Positions 35,491 to 48,146 of a stretch of DNA of 64,000 nt are shown piece by piece. Source of the stretch: Heterohyrax brucei (Eukaryota; Chordata; Mammalia; Hyracoidea; Procaviidae); assembly GCA_028571685.1 (NCBI GenBank), contig CM053146.1, positions 115,171,431-115,235,430 of the forward strand. The letters are read 5' to 3'. Within the stretch, counting starts at the first letter, position 1. Every line of letters begins with the position of its first letter. A program made the translations under genes and the position numbers. A model generated the notes under the pieces. It worked only from the letters and a program-made list of their open reading frames with translations. It searched no databases and was not told the DNA's origin.

Positions 35491-38200
35491 AAGTGATGGT
35501 TCCAGTTGTCTTCATCGTTTCTTATACTATAGTCCACACTTGTAGCCAGTTTTATGAATATACTCAGAGCTTATGTCTCCCCTCTTTCGTACATGGCAAT
35601 ACAGAACTGGACACAGTCTAGATATGCCCAGAAAATCATGGAAATCAATAGATCTCCCATATTCTTCCATAGGAAGTCTTTTACCCTTACTAATAAGCTT
35701 TAATATCAACCGTGTCATTATTGCCTTGTATTAACACTTTTTAACTTAAACTTCTATTTTTTTTTACCTGAGTTTCTATCATGCCAGATTCTCCAGTATA
35801 GTCTGTAAATCCTATCTTTGTACTTTTTTTTTAATGTATGATATTCTCTTTATTCAAGTTCAATGTTTTCTTACTCAGTTTAGTCCTTTGTAGTAGGTAA
35901 CCAAGATTTTTAAATATTGATTTTGGCCTGCCAATATATTAACTATCCTTCCTAGGTTTATACTATCTTCATATTTAATCATTGTGCGCTAATCCATGTT
36001 GTTGGCAAGATCATTGATCACTGTCAAATTCAATCCCTGCAACTCATCACCTGAAACCTCCATTACTCAGGATTCTTTGGGATGTTCTCTAAGCCATTAA
36101 TCCAGTCTACTGTTACCCAGTCTGCCTCCTACAGCTCACCCAAATATCGTAGAAGATTAACAGATAACTCACTAATATTAAGGTATGTCCTGTCTGTGAG
36201 AATTCCCTGATCTATCAATCTGGGAACCCTCATAAGAAAGGGGATTAATTGCAGGCTCTTGGTGAATCCTAGGGACTACTCCGCCCCACCAGATTCACAA
36301 GTAATGTGCCCTTTTAGATTTAATTATACAAAATAAGAGTTACTATGATCCAATGCAATACTAAGCACTTAGTTATCTGCTTACTAAATATTTACTTCTT
36401 GGCTGATATACCTCAGCTGTGAAATTAAAGTGCCAAACAGCTCTTCAACACTTCAGTTAAGTGGCCCTGATTCTCCAACGTGTATTCACCGGTGGTTATT
36501 AGAAGCTTATTAAGCATCTGTTACATTACATAGGTCATGTAAAGAAGTTTAGAAACAATTTTGACCCTCAAGGCACTCTGTCAAATAGCTGAAACCTTCT
36601 TATAAACAAATAATTACAGTTTGATAAGTTGCTTTAGAAAAGAGATACAGACACAGGATATATTGTGAAAATCATGCGATTACATATGCATTCAGTTTGA
36701 GAAAGACCTGAGGCTATAGATAGGTCTTTCCAGAACCTTGGGTAAAATGTGTTAATTTTTCAAATCTTCAATTTCCTTACTGTAAAATGGGGATAAGGGT
36801 GTGTATATATGTATATTTCATATGAATTATTAGAATATTAAATGGAATTATCCCAGTGTCTGCTTCAATAAATTTTGACTACCACTTTTTAGGAAGATTA
36901 TTGGACTGTATATACTGGCACTATATTATATATTTGGGGACTATATATTATGAAGGTCATGGGACTAAATATAACTAGTGAGAAAAGTTACTCATTGTAT
37001 CTAGCTGTTCATTGTTACTGTCACAAATTTGGGGACCAGTTTCATTTAATGTTCCATAGTCACATTCTTAATTTCTAACTTCAGTCAAAACTCCTCCCAG
37101 TGTATTTCTATCATCAGAACTGAAAAGAGAAAACAGGAAAGAGAGTGAATGGGGGAAAAGTTAGAAAACATTTGGAATTTTGTTAGATCACTGTTGTCCT
37201 CTACCTAAGCGGAGAAGACCATAGTTATTACATATTTAGTTGCTCTGTCACTTATTTGTTAAGAATTTTAACTCATTCTCTGTCTCTAAACTTGTTCATC
37301 AAAGCTAACACTATCTTTCTGCCCTGTCACTTGAATTGGCCCAGTTTCTTTGGGTCCCAGAATGGTTGTTTACAAGAGTGTGTCAAGTCAAATCCCAGTT
37401 AAGTGTAAACAGCAGAAAACTGTAAAGGAATGTAAATAGTCCTGGCTTGAAAAAGCAGGCACTTTTCATCTTTCTCCTTTGCCTTTCCCAGAGGTTAATC
37501 CTTCTTCCTAATGTTGCTTCATGATTCTACAACAGATGTTACAGCTCTAGGCCTCTAGTCCACTTTCCTGGAAAAGGAAGGTGAAAGAGGAGAATGGCCA
37601 ATAGAATATGCAAATCAAGTTCATGCCTTTTAAAAAGTCCTCCAACAACTTCTCATTGGTGAAAATTGTATTAAAAGACCGTGTCTAGTTGCAAAGAAAG
37701 GCAAGAAATAGCATCTCATTTTTCCAGTAAACAAGGAGGAGGGAGTTGCTGAGTTGCTTTTAGGGAGTCATTCCATGGAACCCACCACAACAGATTATGT
37801 GTGACTTCCCTATTTTTTAATTCATCATTCTCCATTTAGTAATGTGAAGTTATAGATTAACACTACGTGACACTCTTGTCAAATATATTCTTACTAGCTC
37901 TCTGTGGGAGGCTATCCTTATTACATAGGCCCTCTTTTATAGCTCATGCAGAAATAAGTTAGTCTCAATAACTTCTAATATCACTTAACAAACGTAACGG
38001 GGGGACATGCATTCTTAGTTTTAATGACAGCTGAAAATCATGGCTTGAGAATTTTTAAGACGAGGACAATGAAAGATAGAAAAAAGTGTTAACAGGAAAG
38101 CTTTGTAGCCAGGTGTGAAGAGCCGAGTGTGAACATACCTTGTAGTACTGCCCTAATGCAGGCTAATTGATGTCTATTTCGCAAGGCACTATAGGTTCTA
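35491..38200. other. Intron, no gene recognised
   Basis: About 2.7 kb of AT-rich sequence. 36740-36880 has a MIR-like order (CTTCAATTTCCTTACTGTAAA ATGGGGATAAG ... CCCAGTGTCTGCTTCAATA). No coding signal. Confidence 0.5.
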
Positions 38201-38365
38201 AGGAAAGCCTGGTGGCGTAGTTGTTAAATGCTGCAACTGCTGACCAAAAAGTCAGCAGTTTGACTTTACCAGGCATTTCTTGGAAACTCTATGGGGCAGT
38301 TCTGCCCTGTCTGATAAGGTCATTATGAGTCAGAATCAACAGCAGTTGAGTTTTGTTTTGTTTTA
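38201..38365 (+). repeat. AfroSINE
   Basis: AGGAAAGCCTGGTGGCGTAG, CTGACCAAAAAGTCAGCAG, CTTGGAAACTCTATGGGGC, CATTATGAGTCAGAATCAAC. Confidence 0.9.
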
Positions 38366-39534
38366 TTTGGGGTTCATTCTAGAGAGTCAGCATCTCATTG
38401 AGCCACAGCTTTGTCATGTAAGGCTCATGACTCTGATAGTGCTTGTCCACAGACTCTCTCTCAAGTGATTTTTTCCAGTTAATTTTACTTTAGTTGAGTG
38501 ACTTTTTCTAGGTTCTCGCTTCTGACTCGTGGCTTTGTGATATTGTGCATAGGGGCAAGAACAATGAATAAAGTAGACTAGAGATTATTTTTTAGTTTAC
38601 ACAAACAGAGCCAAAGTGATCTCATTTCAGTTTAGCAATCCCAGTGATGAATGCCATTTCTTAGAGAGTCAAAATTCATCAATTGTACAAAGCAATCAGA
38701 TTTTTTTCTTTGACTATATTGCCATCAATTTTTAAGTGACTTTTAAAAAATAATGAGAATTCTCTTAATGAAAGAATCTCTATGACCAGATAAGTGCTAA
38801 TAGTAATTGGTATACCATTAACTCTACTTTTCTTCATCCCATCTCTTTAAAACTTGATGTTCTCATTAATTTTTTTTTTTCTGTCTCTCGAGAGAACTAC
38901 TCTTGGGACAAGGAGAGTTCTGTCTGCTTAACTTGTTGAGTTCTCGTGTTGATAAATGTAGAGAACCTTCTCCTTCATTATGAATGAGCTAGGGAGGAAA
39001 CTATTCGGTGACCATTCATTTCCAAGACAGCTCACACAACCCATTCTCAGCCACTGTTACTAAGTGGGTAAGTCTATAGGATGTTTGCCATAGTGTTACC
39101 TGATTTCTCAGAGCTACCATTTAAGCATGGACATCCACTTTTTTTCAAGCAAGCAAATTGATCCCTAAGATATAGTCATCTTAACTAGTCCTGTTTACTA
39201 GGAGAAGATGGAGAGGGATGTACTTAATGTTCTCATAATAAGAACACAAAAAGGACAAAGTCGAATGCAGCATTTCCTTTCCTCCAGAGGATGTGGCTGA
39301 CAGTTTGGAATAGTAATAGTGATAATGGCATAATAAAGGTGAGCTAAAGATACTGTGAATACACATGCGCAGGGCACTGAATACTGTTTGGGGTAGTAGA
39401 AGAAGCTCTTTGAAGGAATGGATGCTTCAACTGTAACCTAAAGGACAAATAGAAACTAATTAGCTCAAGGACAATGGCAACCCTTACAGTGGGGTGGCGT
39501 GTTCAGATTTGGGCCTTAGAAAGATGACAGTAAA
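38366..39534. other. Intron, no gene recognised
   Basis: Unique-looking AT-rich sequence without recognised repeats or coding signal. Confidence 0.5.
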
Positions 39535-40905
39535 TGGTACTTTGGAGACTAGTTTGGCACTATCTTAAAAAATTGGAAACAGAAATATCATACAATCCAG
39601 TAAACCCACTTCTTAGAATATATTCTAGAGAAATAAGGGTTATCACACAAATAGATATATGCATGCTGGTGTTTATTACAGCACTATCCACAATAGCAAA
39701 AACGTGGAATCAACCTCAGTACCCATCAACAGATGAGTGGATAAACAAACTGTAGTGGATTCACACAACAGAATACACAACAGTGATAAAGAATGATGAC
39801 CTTGAGTAACAGCTTACAGGATGGAGTAATCTGGGAGACATTATGCTGAGTAAAATTAGTCAATTGCAGCAGGACAAAGACCATATTTGTCCACTATTAC
39901 GAAGACTCAAGAAAAAGTTTAACACAGAAGACAACAGTCTTTGGTGGCTGCAAGGGTGGGGAGGGAGAAAGAGGGGTATTCACTGACTAGATATTAGATG
40001 AGAATGGGTTAGGTGAAGGGAATGATAGCAAACAGTTGAATGGAGGTCAGTACGGCTGGACTAAACCAAAAACTAAGAGGTTTCCTAGATATAACCCAAC
40101 ACTCTGAAGTCCAGAATAACAGGACCAGGGGTGTGGAAACCATGGTTTCAGGGGACAACTAGGTCATTTGGCTTAACAAAGGTTTTTAAGAAAGTGTTCT
40201 ACATCTCACTTTGGTGAGTGGCATCTGGGGTCCTAAAAGGTAGCAGGTCATCATCTATGTAGCATCAGTTGGTTCCAACCCCCCTGGAGCAGAGGACAGT
40301 GACAGACATCAAAGACATAAGGAAAATATGAGCCCAAGATATACAAAGGGCCATATAATCCAGAGACTACATCAGCATGAAATGAGAAGAACTAGATGTG
40401 CCTGGCCACAACCCATGACTACCCTGACAGTAAATACAGCATAGAGTCCCTGACTTATTGGGAGAAAAATGAGTGCGCAGAACTAGAATTCTGTTAAAAT
40501 ACCTGACCTTATGGTCCAACAAACTGGAGGGTCCTTGGAAAACATGGCCCCCAGACTCTCTGTTAGCTCAGAGATGAAGCCAGTCCTGAAGTCAACTCTT
40601 CAGACAAAGATTGGGCTAGATCATAAGACACGCAATGATACTGATGAAGAGTGTGCTTCTTGGCTACAGTATATGCATGAGGCTAACTGAACAGCTCCTG
40701 TTCAGAGATGAGATGAGACAGTGGAGGGAAACAGGAGATAACTGAGTGGACATGGGATACACGGGGTGGAAAGGAGGAGCATGCTGTCACAGGGTGGGGA
40801 GAGCAGCTAGAGTTACATAGCAGTGTGTGTGCAAGGTGTTGTGTGACAAACTGACTTGGATTGTAAATTTTCACTTAAAGCTCAATAAAATATTCAAAAA
40901 AAAGT
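39535..40905 (+). repeat. L1 LINE 3' end with lineage-specific 3' UTR and poly(A)
   Basis: It begins with the universal old-L1 3' landmarks (CCACTTCTTAGAATATATTC, GTTTATTACAGCACTATCCA CAATAGCAAAA, CCCATCAACAGATGAGTGG ATAAACAAA, CATTATGCTGAGTAAAATTAG). About 0.95 kb of UTR follows and aligns with 19350-20285. It ends with AATAAAATATTC and an A-run. The UTR block is unlike human L1 UTRs as I recall them and is probably lineage-specific. Confidence 0.75.
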
Positions 40906-42394
40906 TTACAGTCATCCTACGAGATAGGTATCTTTTTCACAAATGAGAAAGTGCTGAGAGAAGTTAATGAAGTTGCTTATAGCGACATGGGTAATAGGTT
41001 AATAGCTAGGATTCCAACACAGATCTGACTCTAAAACCCATGCATGAGCTTTCAAATGTGGTTGCATTTTTAAAACTAGGGATTGAAAATCAGCCCATCT
41101 TAAAATGTACTTAGTAGGATCTGTCAACATTTTTTAAATAAGATAGAAAATAATAGAAAAGGTCATTATAAGGAATGAAATAAAAATCATTTTATAACTT
41201 TTTATTTCGCTTATATGAACATGTAAAATGCATGTATACATGTTTGTAGGTAGGTAGGTAGGTATGTAAGCTGAATAAGGGCATATGATGTTAAATACGT
41301 TTCTCACTGTGGATTGCAGTGAAAAAAGTTAGATGCGGTTGAGCATGTGCAAAGGACGTGCATGCTCCTACTCACTGGCCACTCTTCCTCCCTCCCTTCT
41401 TTATGAACTTATTTGTTTTTTTGTGTGTATTCATTCATTTTTTGAAAAAATATTTAATGCTTATTAGGTAAAAAGCACTCCAGTCAAAACTATGGAGATA
41501 GGAAGACTATCAGAAGCCTTGAGCATTTCCCTGCTTCTCTGTAGACGTGCTAGACTTGGGTTGATCTCACCACACTTACTCTAGGCCTCTTGTGACCTGT
41601 GGTTTGCGTTAGTCTATTAAACTAAGCCACACGCCTTTTCATTACACAATCGTTGCTGATGCTAGGGACAGATTCAAACTGCTCTCTTTGTAATTTCTGT
41701 ATTTAATGCAATGTGTAATCAAGAACAGGCCATTGTTAGGTCAATTGCTTTACTGTACTTATCTTTTCAAATAATAAATAATCAATGGGATGAGACAGGA
41801 CAATAAAAGGTAGTTCTAATGTTGGTACTCATAAATATCCAACATCTTAAAGAGGTATTTTAATATTTATGTGCTTTGGAATACCCTTTCCTCAGGAGAT
41901 CTGGCTGAGGATTGATATGAATCTATCCAAAAGTGGAATTCAGGAGTCATTGTTTAGCCTAGACTTTCAATCACTCATGAGCAGGCACCCTGGATTCCAT
42001 CAAACTTGACATTGCTTGGCCTCTCACTTTACAAACTGTCAAGACCTCTAGGTCCCAGGCAGGGAGGGATAGTCTCTTCAGTGAAGATGCAGAAGGTGTT
42101 CTATGCTGGGGTCAATAGGAGGCGTGATCCTGAGTCATGTCCATCCTTAGTGCAAAGGCTGAGTGGACACCCTTATCCCATCACCTCAACTGTTTTCCTA
42201 ATTTAAAATACAGCTCTGAGAAAGCTAGGAAGGTTACATGGACACTTAAACATCAAGAAGATAAAGTGTAATTGTGTCTTACAAGGAAACTTAACCTTTG
42301 AAGTAAGATGCAAGACAGAAATAACTTACAGTTAAAATCGCCTTTGAAAATCTCTTGGAGACCAGAGAGTATTTGTGCCTCCTTTCCAGCAGTT
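40906..42394. other. Intron, mostly unique
   Basis: 40910-41050 shows the ancient 'CACAAATGAGAAAGTGCTGAG ... GATTCCAACACAGATCTGAC ... CCCATGCATGAGCT' order of an old MIR/L2-type repeat. A (TAGG)n run lies at 41246-41265. The rest is unique-looking and no gene is seen. Confidence 0.45.
41246..41268. repeat. (TAGG)n microsatellite
   Basis: Tandem GTAGGTAGGTAGGTAGGTA, about five units. Confidence 0.9.
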
Positions 42395-42555
42395 GTAGCC
42401 TTGGTGGCACAGCAGTTAAAAGTTCAGTGGCTAGCTCAAAGGCTGGCAATTTGAATCCATCAAGTAGCTCCTCAGAAGCCCTATGGAGCAGTGCTACTCT
42501 GTCCAATAGAACGACTGAGAGTCAGAAGTGACTCATTGGCAATAGGTTTTATCAA
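42395..42555 (+). repeat. AfroSINE
   Basis: GTAGCCTTGGTGGCACAGCAG, CAAAGGCTGGCAATTTGAATC, GAAGCCCTATGGAGCAGTGC, GTCAGAAGTGACTCATTGGC. Confidence 0.9.
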
Positions 42556-42629
42556 GCAGTTGGGAAATATTGCCTTAATCTGGTTTTGGACTAAGATGGC
42601 TGGAAGGTAGGTTTCAGTTGCTGTGTATG

Positions 42630-42692
42630 AGACCTGGTGGCACAGTGGCTCAGCTGCTAACTGAAAAGGTCAATGGTTTGAATCCAGTAGTC
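42630..42692 (+). repeat. AfroSINE head fragment
   Basis: Only the tRNA-like head remains: GAGACCTGGTGGCACAGTGG, CTGCTAACTGAAAAGGTCAA, GGTTTGAATCCAG. Confidence 0.85.
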
Positions 42693-44094
42693 TCTCTGAT
42701 TTAGCGTTATCCCTGGGATCCCAACTTCTGTGGCCCTGGCTGGCTGGTTTACCTGGACTCTTCCTCCTTAGCAAGCCCTCAGCTCCAAATTCCATCTTCC
42801 CTACTCAGAATCTCTGCTTAGCTTCTCAGTTTCCTTTCCACTGTGTTCTGCTCCTTTTTTCACGTTTTGCTTCAGTACTACTGATGAATTAGCAAATTAT
42901 TTGCAGAGAAAAGTACTACAGACTATTGGGCCCAACTCAATGTACTTAGCAGACCTTCAGGATTAATTCTGGTCCCTCAAGTCTTGTTTACCTTGGGAGT
43001 TTCACAGTATTTTTACTCAGACTTTTGTTCAGTGGTTTGTACAGTTGTTCTCATGAGAAGTTAGTCTTCAACAAAGTATTCTACCATTAACAAAAAGGGA
43101 AATTCCCCGTTCTTTTTTAATGTAAAGTCTTGATAATTTCAACCCATAGTTCATGTGCCTTGTTGTTAAAATAACTAAATAGCTAATATACAATAGCAGT
43201 GGTAACAACCACCACCTCTTCCCTGTGTATTCCCACTGGCACACCATGTAGCCACCCTCACCATTTCAGAGACCTTATTTAGCAAGAAGAAGAATGTGTT
43301 GTGTTGTGTTGTGTTGTGTTGTATTTTTGTTTTTGGTTTTGTTCTGTTCTCCTGTGACTTGCAGTTCATGTTTCAGTATTCGACCACAGACAACAGCAAA
43401 GCGGCAGGGTTCAGCATCAGCACTTTCCCTCATTATCTGCCTTTCTAAGTGTCCAGCTACAGCTTTTTTACTCACTGCATCTCTGTTCCAATCTCTGTCT
43501 TCTGGCAGTGAGGCCAGTGCTGGAGCATATAGTGTAAGTTGGTTTATCCAAGCACTGTTTTGAGTGAAAATTAAAAAATGCGAGGAGAGAGAAACAGAAC
43601 TGGATCTAAGTGTTTAGGAAATGAGGAACATTACCAGACCAACAAACTGGGATGTGCTTAATTCCAGTTTAGAGTCTAAATCTGAAAAACTTCTTAGGAA
43701 TATGCATGATTCCCAGGTCTCAAAACTAATTCACTGGAAAGCATTAAAAATATACAGCAGTTGACTTCAGTAATAATTTGATCATTTGTGTCTAAATGAA
43801 GTTTTCAGGATGCAAGGATCATGTATTTCCTTTAGAGTAATTTTTTTCTAAGAGAGTATCTGAACTTCACGGTATTAGATAAAGTATATACAAAATCTGT
43901 TTCAGATAAGCTTTAGGATTTAGAAGCATAAGCTTTGAGTATTTTGAAGACCAAGGATGGTTACACTCAGAAAGATTATAATAATTAAATAATATTTATT
44001 ACTAACATAGCACTGCATACACCCAGTTTTGTCACAGTTTACATGCATTTTCAACCATGTTTATGATTTCTCTTGAGGTTATGCTCTTTCTCCT
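42693..44094. other. Intron, no gene recognised
   Basis: Unique-looking sequence plus a pentanucleotide repeat at 43294-43323. The open frames at 43175-43563 are created by that repeat. Confidence 0.5.
43294..43323. repeat. (GTGTT)n microsatellite
   Basis: About six tandem GTGTT units (TGTGTTGTGTTGTGTTGTGT). Confidence 0.9.
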
Positions 44095-44310
44095 AATGGT
44101 CAGAAGCATGAAATTTGAATTTGGACAGACTTGGGTATAAATCTCAACCTCCTCACCTCTGTGGTCTTTAAACATATTATGTAGTGGCTTTACATCTCTC
44201 TTCAGGCCTAGGGTAAAGATGATAACTTGCCTAATAGAAGGCTTTGAAGCTTGAGTAAGTTAGTAACGCTAGTAAAACCTGTAGAACAGTGCCCCACTCA
44301 CATTAAGCAC
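44095..44310 (+). repeat. MIR SINE
   Basis: The core-SINE order is present: AATTTGGACAGACTTGGGTAT AAATCTCAACCTC, a degraded TTACATCTCTCTTCAGGCC, AAAGATGATAACTTGCC, AGAACAGTGCCCCACTCACAT and TAAGCACTCAGCAAATTTTG. Confidence 0.65.
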
Positions 44311-46559
44311 TCAGCAAATTTTGCCCATTTTTTCCCCCTCACTTCTCCACTACCCTTCACTAGATCAGTCAGGTGGAGATGGCGGAGACTGGAAAGATGT
44401 AGCAATGTAAGAGAAGGGCATTATGGGAACCACTGGTGATTTATCCTGAGCCCACTGAGCTCCCAGACTAGGGCTCAGGAAACCTGGTTCTTTAACACTT
44501 GTTTGAACAACATCAAATTTGTTAAATTACTGAATCCCCCTTCAAACAGTAAATCTTTGTGGAGTGAGATTTGCACTGATCATACTCTTATGGAACTTAG
44601 CCTGTAGCTGGGGAGGCAAATATTACATACTGCATTACAAGTACTCATCAAGGCAAGGAAGGAGCTGTCAAAAAAATGGCACTTAGGCTGAAATTTGCAG
44701 GGTGAGTAGTTAGGAAAAGTGTAGTGTGAAAGGGGCCTGAGGAGTATCTCGGGCAGAAGAGCAGTATGGGGAAGCCCTGATATGCCAAAGGAGCTTGGCA
44801 TGTGTAGGGAAGACAGTCCTCTTTCTAGCATTAGGCAGAGGAAAAACAACTGAGACTTAGTGGTTGGATGTATTTGTAAGTTCTGCATAATACCTTCCTT
44901 CTCACTGTTAGTCCAAGAAGTGATCCCAGCACCAGAATACCCCATTTAGTAGATGTTGAATGAGGCCCTAAAATTTGAACTTCTAACAAGTGGCCAGCTG
45001 ATGCTAATGCGGTAGGCCTGGATTCTCTGCTTGGCAAATCACTGGCTTCAAGTGTGTTTCCCCTTCTACAGTTTATCAGTCACCACTGGTTTCTTAAATC
45101 AGAGGACAAATGCTCAGGGAGGCCCCAAGGGGAAAATACAAAAATCAAAACTATACTTGATATATCACTACCGTATTTGCTTAATAGAACTAGACCTTGT
45201 AGGTAAAAACTACCTCAAGTATCTGTGTTCCCAGTGCTTAGCACATAGTAGTTGCCCAGTATATGTTTATGAAGTGAATTGAACAGTGGAAGAATCACAG
45301 GATGGATCTAGCTCAGTGACTTCAGAAGTGAATTTCATGCATTATTCTTTGGAAAACTGTCAGGATTCCTTTCAGGCTAATAGGCCTTACAGGAGAATAA
45401 ATTATTGTCAGTCTCTTGGAATATAGCCCCAGAAATTGCAGAGTCAAGATAGGCTTGTATTTTAAGTACTTACTTGGATTAAAAACCAAATTGCTAACAG
45501 GATTACAAAATGCTAAGTTTGCTGAGACTCAAATTGTTTATGCGCATGTTTGGTTCAAGGTTCTTTCCTCAATCAGTACGTTTCTGTTTCTAATTAGAGT
45601 CTTAAGTTTTTTTTTTTTTTGACACCTGCACATGCATTTTCAGTCAAAACTGGCTCCAGTAATTTGTACAGGTATAACACAGCTCAAACAAAATTCGTAA
45701 CCACTGGTATGTCACCTACCTCAGCACCTCTGTTCAAATTGTGATTCACAGCGCAGTCTACTGTTTTTCCCATTCCACTCTTACAGTGTTGTAAAACATG
45801 TTTAATAAATACTCTGACAGCTTTCCTCATTCCAGAGCATGGAGCTTTAGTAGACAATCAACATAATTTTAATTCATTGTTGTTTATTTATGTTGGTCCT
45901 TGGAATCTTTGAATTTGGATAAAGGAAAAAGACCCACCATTGCTATCATTTTTCAACTTCTAATGTTTACAGTTGGAAAGTATGTTACTGCCACCAGTCA
46001 AATTCATCACAGGCTCATAGTATAGTCCCTGAAGTTTGGGGCTCGTTTTGATGTGCTCCATCCATCACATCTCAGATGTGCCCCACGCACTGGTTCAGAA
46101 GTTGAAGCCTTCCAGGTATTGTGATGAGCCCACCCGAGCAATTCTGTGTCCGTTTTTTACCTTGGACCTTGACCCTAGCTGACACCTGTAAAATTGCAAG
46201 TGACTTCCCTGTAGTCTGTAGAGAAAAAGTAATTTTACTCTCAGGTGACAATTATTGGTTTGGCCCCAAATATCCTTCCCTGCCACTTGATGTGGTTTTG
46301 AACCAGCTCACCTAACTAGGATCAACCACGGAGAATAGATGTGCTGCTGGAATTATCTTTTCTGAATGTCTAGCCCTAAATTAGAATATCTTGGAAATGA
46401 CATTACTTATTCTTCCTTAAACATAGATGTTAGAGAATTTGAAGAAAGGATCCAGAATATTGTAAGAGTGCATTCAGTTACAGGAACTCAACAGAAATGA
46501 AGAACATGTTCACACCTTTGGGCTTTGAGAGTTAACTGTAACCTGGTCAGGCCCTGTCT
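44311..46559. other. Intron, mostly unique
   Basis: No gene recognised. 45205-45290 (GTTCCCAGTGCTTAGCACATA GTAGTTGCCCAGTATATG, ending GAAGTGAATTGAA) is probably an L2 3' end. Open frames at 44580-44945 (minus) and 45031-45282 show no domain. Confidence 0.5.
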
Positions 46560-46960
46560 TTAGGCCCTTCAGAAGGCAGCAGGATGATGTCAGTGTTAAC
46601 ATTTCACTGCATATTAATTCCTTTTAAAAAAAATCCTGTCATTTAATTTTAAATGCTAATATGCATATGGTTAATTAAGAAGCCAAAATTGGCTATAAGC
46701 TCGGTGAGCCCTAAGAACAGGGAGAGAGAGATCATTATGCTTCTGCTCATGGTTAGCTATTTGTGAACTGGCTGATAATGTGCAAAATTAAGATTTCGTA
46801 AGTGGCATTTTAAATGAATGGTTAATGGCTGAAGATTAATTGAACAGTCAGAGTTGCTGAAAAGAAGCTGTTAAAAATTATGTTTATAGGCCAGTCACTT
46901 GTGTTGAAACTGAAATCCTGATAGATTGTGGCCTTTCTGTTTACTGAGAGAGCATTTTAA
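46560..46960. promoter_or_regulatory. Candidate conserved non-coding element (inferred)
   Basis: A compact repeat-free stretch rich in homeodomain/POU-like words: GCTAATATGCATATGG, GGTTAATTAAG, TTAATTGAACAG, AAATGAATGGTTAATGG. This texture is typical of conserved intronic enhancers in vertebrate developmental loci. There is no direct evidence of conservation in the window itself, so it is only a candidate. Confidence 0.3.
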
Positions 46961-47593
46961 CAAAGCAGGCCTTCTGGAGGAGGAAAACCCACCCACCCAC
47001 ACACACCACAGGCACTGCAATGGCCTCGGGGTTGTTCCTTTGGAGTAAAAGCTGCCAACTAGGAAAATGGACCAGAGAATGTTTTATTGAAGGGATTGTC
47101 ACTAAAACCTTCGTCCCAGGTTAGCAGGCCTATTTCACTTCCTTCCTGCATGCTGCACAGTTCTGAGTAGCAAGGCCCATGAGATTTTTAAGAAGCTACT
47201 CTATAATTCTACAAGAGACAAAGAGTTACAATACATCCTTTCCAACATGTAGTGGGTATTTCCTTAAATCTGAGATTGCGAGCCCTGTTGGAGGTGGAAG
47301 CATGGATTTTGTCCATATGGCACTGCTGTAGGTTCCCCGGGGAAGGGTTTGCCTGTGTCTTCAGCTCTGTGCTTTGCACCTAGAGGGTGCTGTAAAAATA
47401 TGTATTGAATTAATTTGTTACAGCTCAATTGAACAAATGTTGAATAAACAGAGAGAATGAATAAGCTACATAAAAGTTGGTTAGTAGAATATCAGTGGCT
47501 CTTTGCAATGCCTCCCCACCCATCAAACAAATGGCCAGTCTGCCGTACTCCTCTAATACATATTAATGTATGACTATATCATGACACAATGAG
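46961..47593. other. Intron, no gene recognised
   Basis: Unique-looking. 47365-47420 (GTGCTTTGCACCTAGAGGGT, ATATGTATTGAATTAAT) is L2/MIR-like. Confidence 0.4.
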
Positions 47594-47836
47594 GCATTGG
47601 TGGGTTAGTGGTAGAATTCTCACCTTTCATGTGTGAGACCGGGGTTTGATTTCTGGCCAGTACACTTCATGCATAGCCACTACTCATCCATCGGTGGAGG
47701 CTTACTTGTTATTATAATACTTGAAGAGGTTTCAGTGGAGACTCCAGGTGAAGGAAGAAAGGCCTGGCGATCTACTTCCAAACATCCACAAACTCCTTGA
47801 ATCATAGCGTTTCATTTCATTTTGTACAACAACAAA
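47594..47836 (+). repeat. tRNA-Gly-headed SINE with RTE-derived body
   Basis: 47594-47663 matches a glycine tRNA: GCATTGGTGGGTTAGTGGTA (A-box region), GAATTCTCACC, and GGGGTTTGATTTCTGGCCAGT (B-box GTTTGATT plus acceptor stem). The body (GGAGGCTTACTTGTTATTATA, GAGGTTTCAGTGGAGACTCC, GAAGAAAGGCCTGGCGATCT) resembles the RTE 5' region. The end (TTTCATTTCATTTTGTACAAC AACAA) resembles the RTE 3' tail. Mutations in the anticodon arm and the fused body make this a retroposon and not a working tRNA. Confidence 0.8.
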
Positions 47837-47986
47837 ATCTGAGTCCTTGCCTCTTGGTCCACATAGTCCAGTGGCAGAATACAGGCTTGTCAACAAGTAA
47901 ATCATTGCCAGAGTCTACTGAATACAGCTAGAGAGAGAGGAGTTAGGGATTCTCAGCCTGGGGACAGGAGATACTTGGGAGTATCT

Positions 47987-48146
47987 TGTTGTTGTCAGCA
48001 TCGTGAAGTCAATTCTGACTCTTAGTGACCCTGTGGAAAGAACAGAACTTCCCCAGAAGGTTCCCAAGGAGTGACTGGTAGATTCAAACTGCCAAACCTT
48101 TGGTTAGCAGCTGCAACTCTTAACCACTGTGCCACCAGAGTTCCAG
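47987..48146 (-). repeat. AfroSINE
   Basis: TTGTTGTCAGCATCGTGAAGTC, GTGACCCTGTGGAAAGAACAG, AAGGTTCCCAAGGAGTGACTG, GGTTAGCAGCTGCAACTC, ending GTGCCACCAGAGTTCC. Confidence 0.9.

Noticed and set aside
44580-45037. Minus-strand open frames of 121 and 68 aa
   Set aside because: No recognisable domain, no supported splice sites, and low-complexity composition typical of chance ORFs in intron.
47594-47663. Possible functional tRNA-Gly gene
   Set aside because: The anticodon arm and T-loop carry several mismatches, and the tRNA part runs directly into an RTE-derived SINE body. It is a retroposon head.
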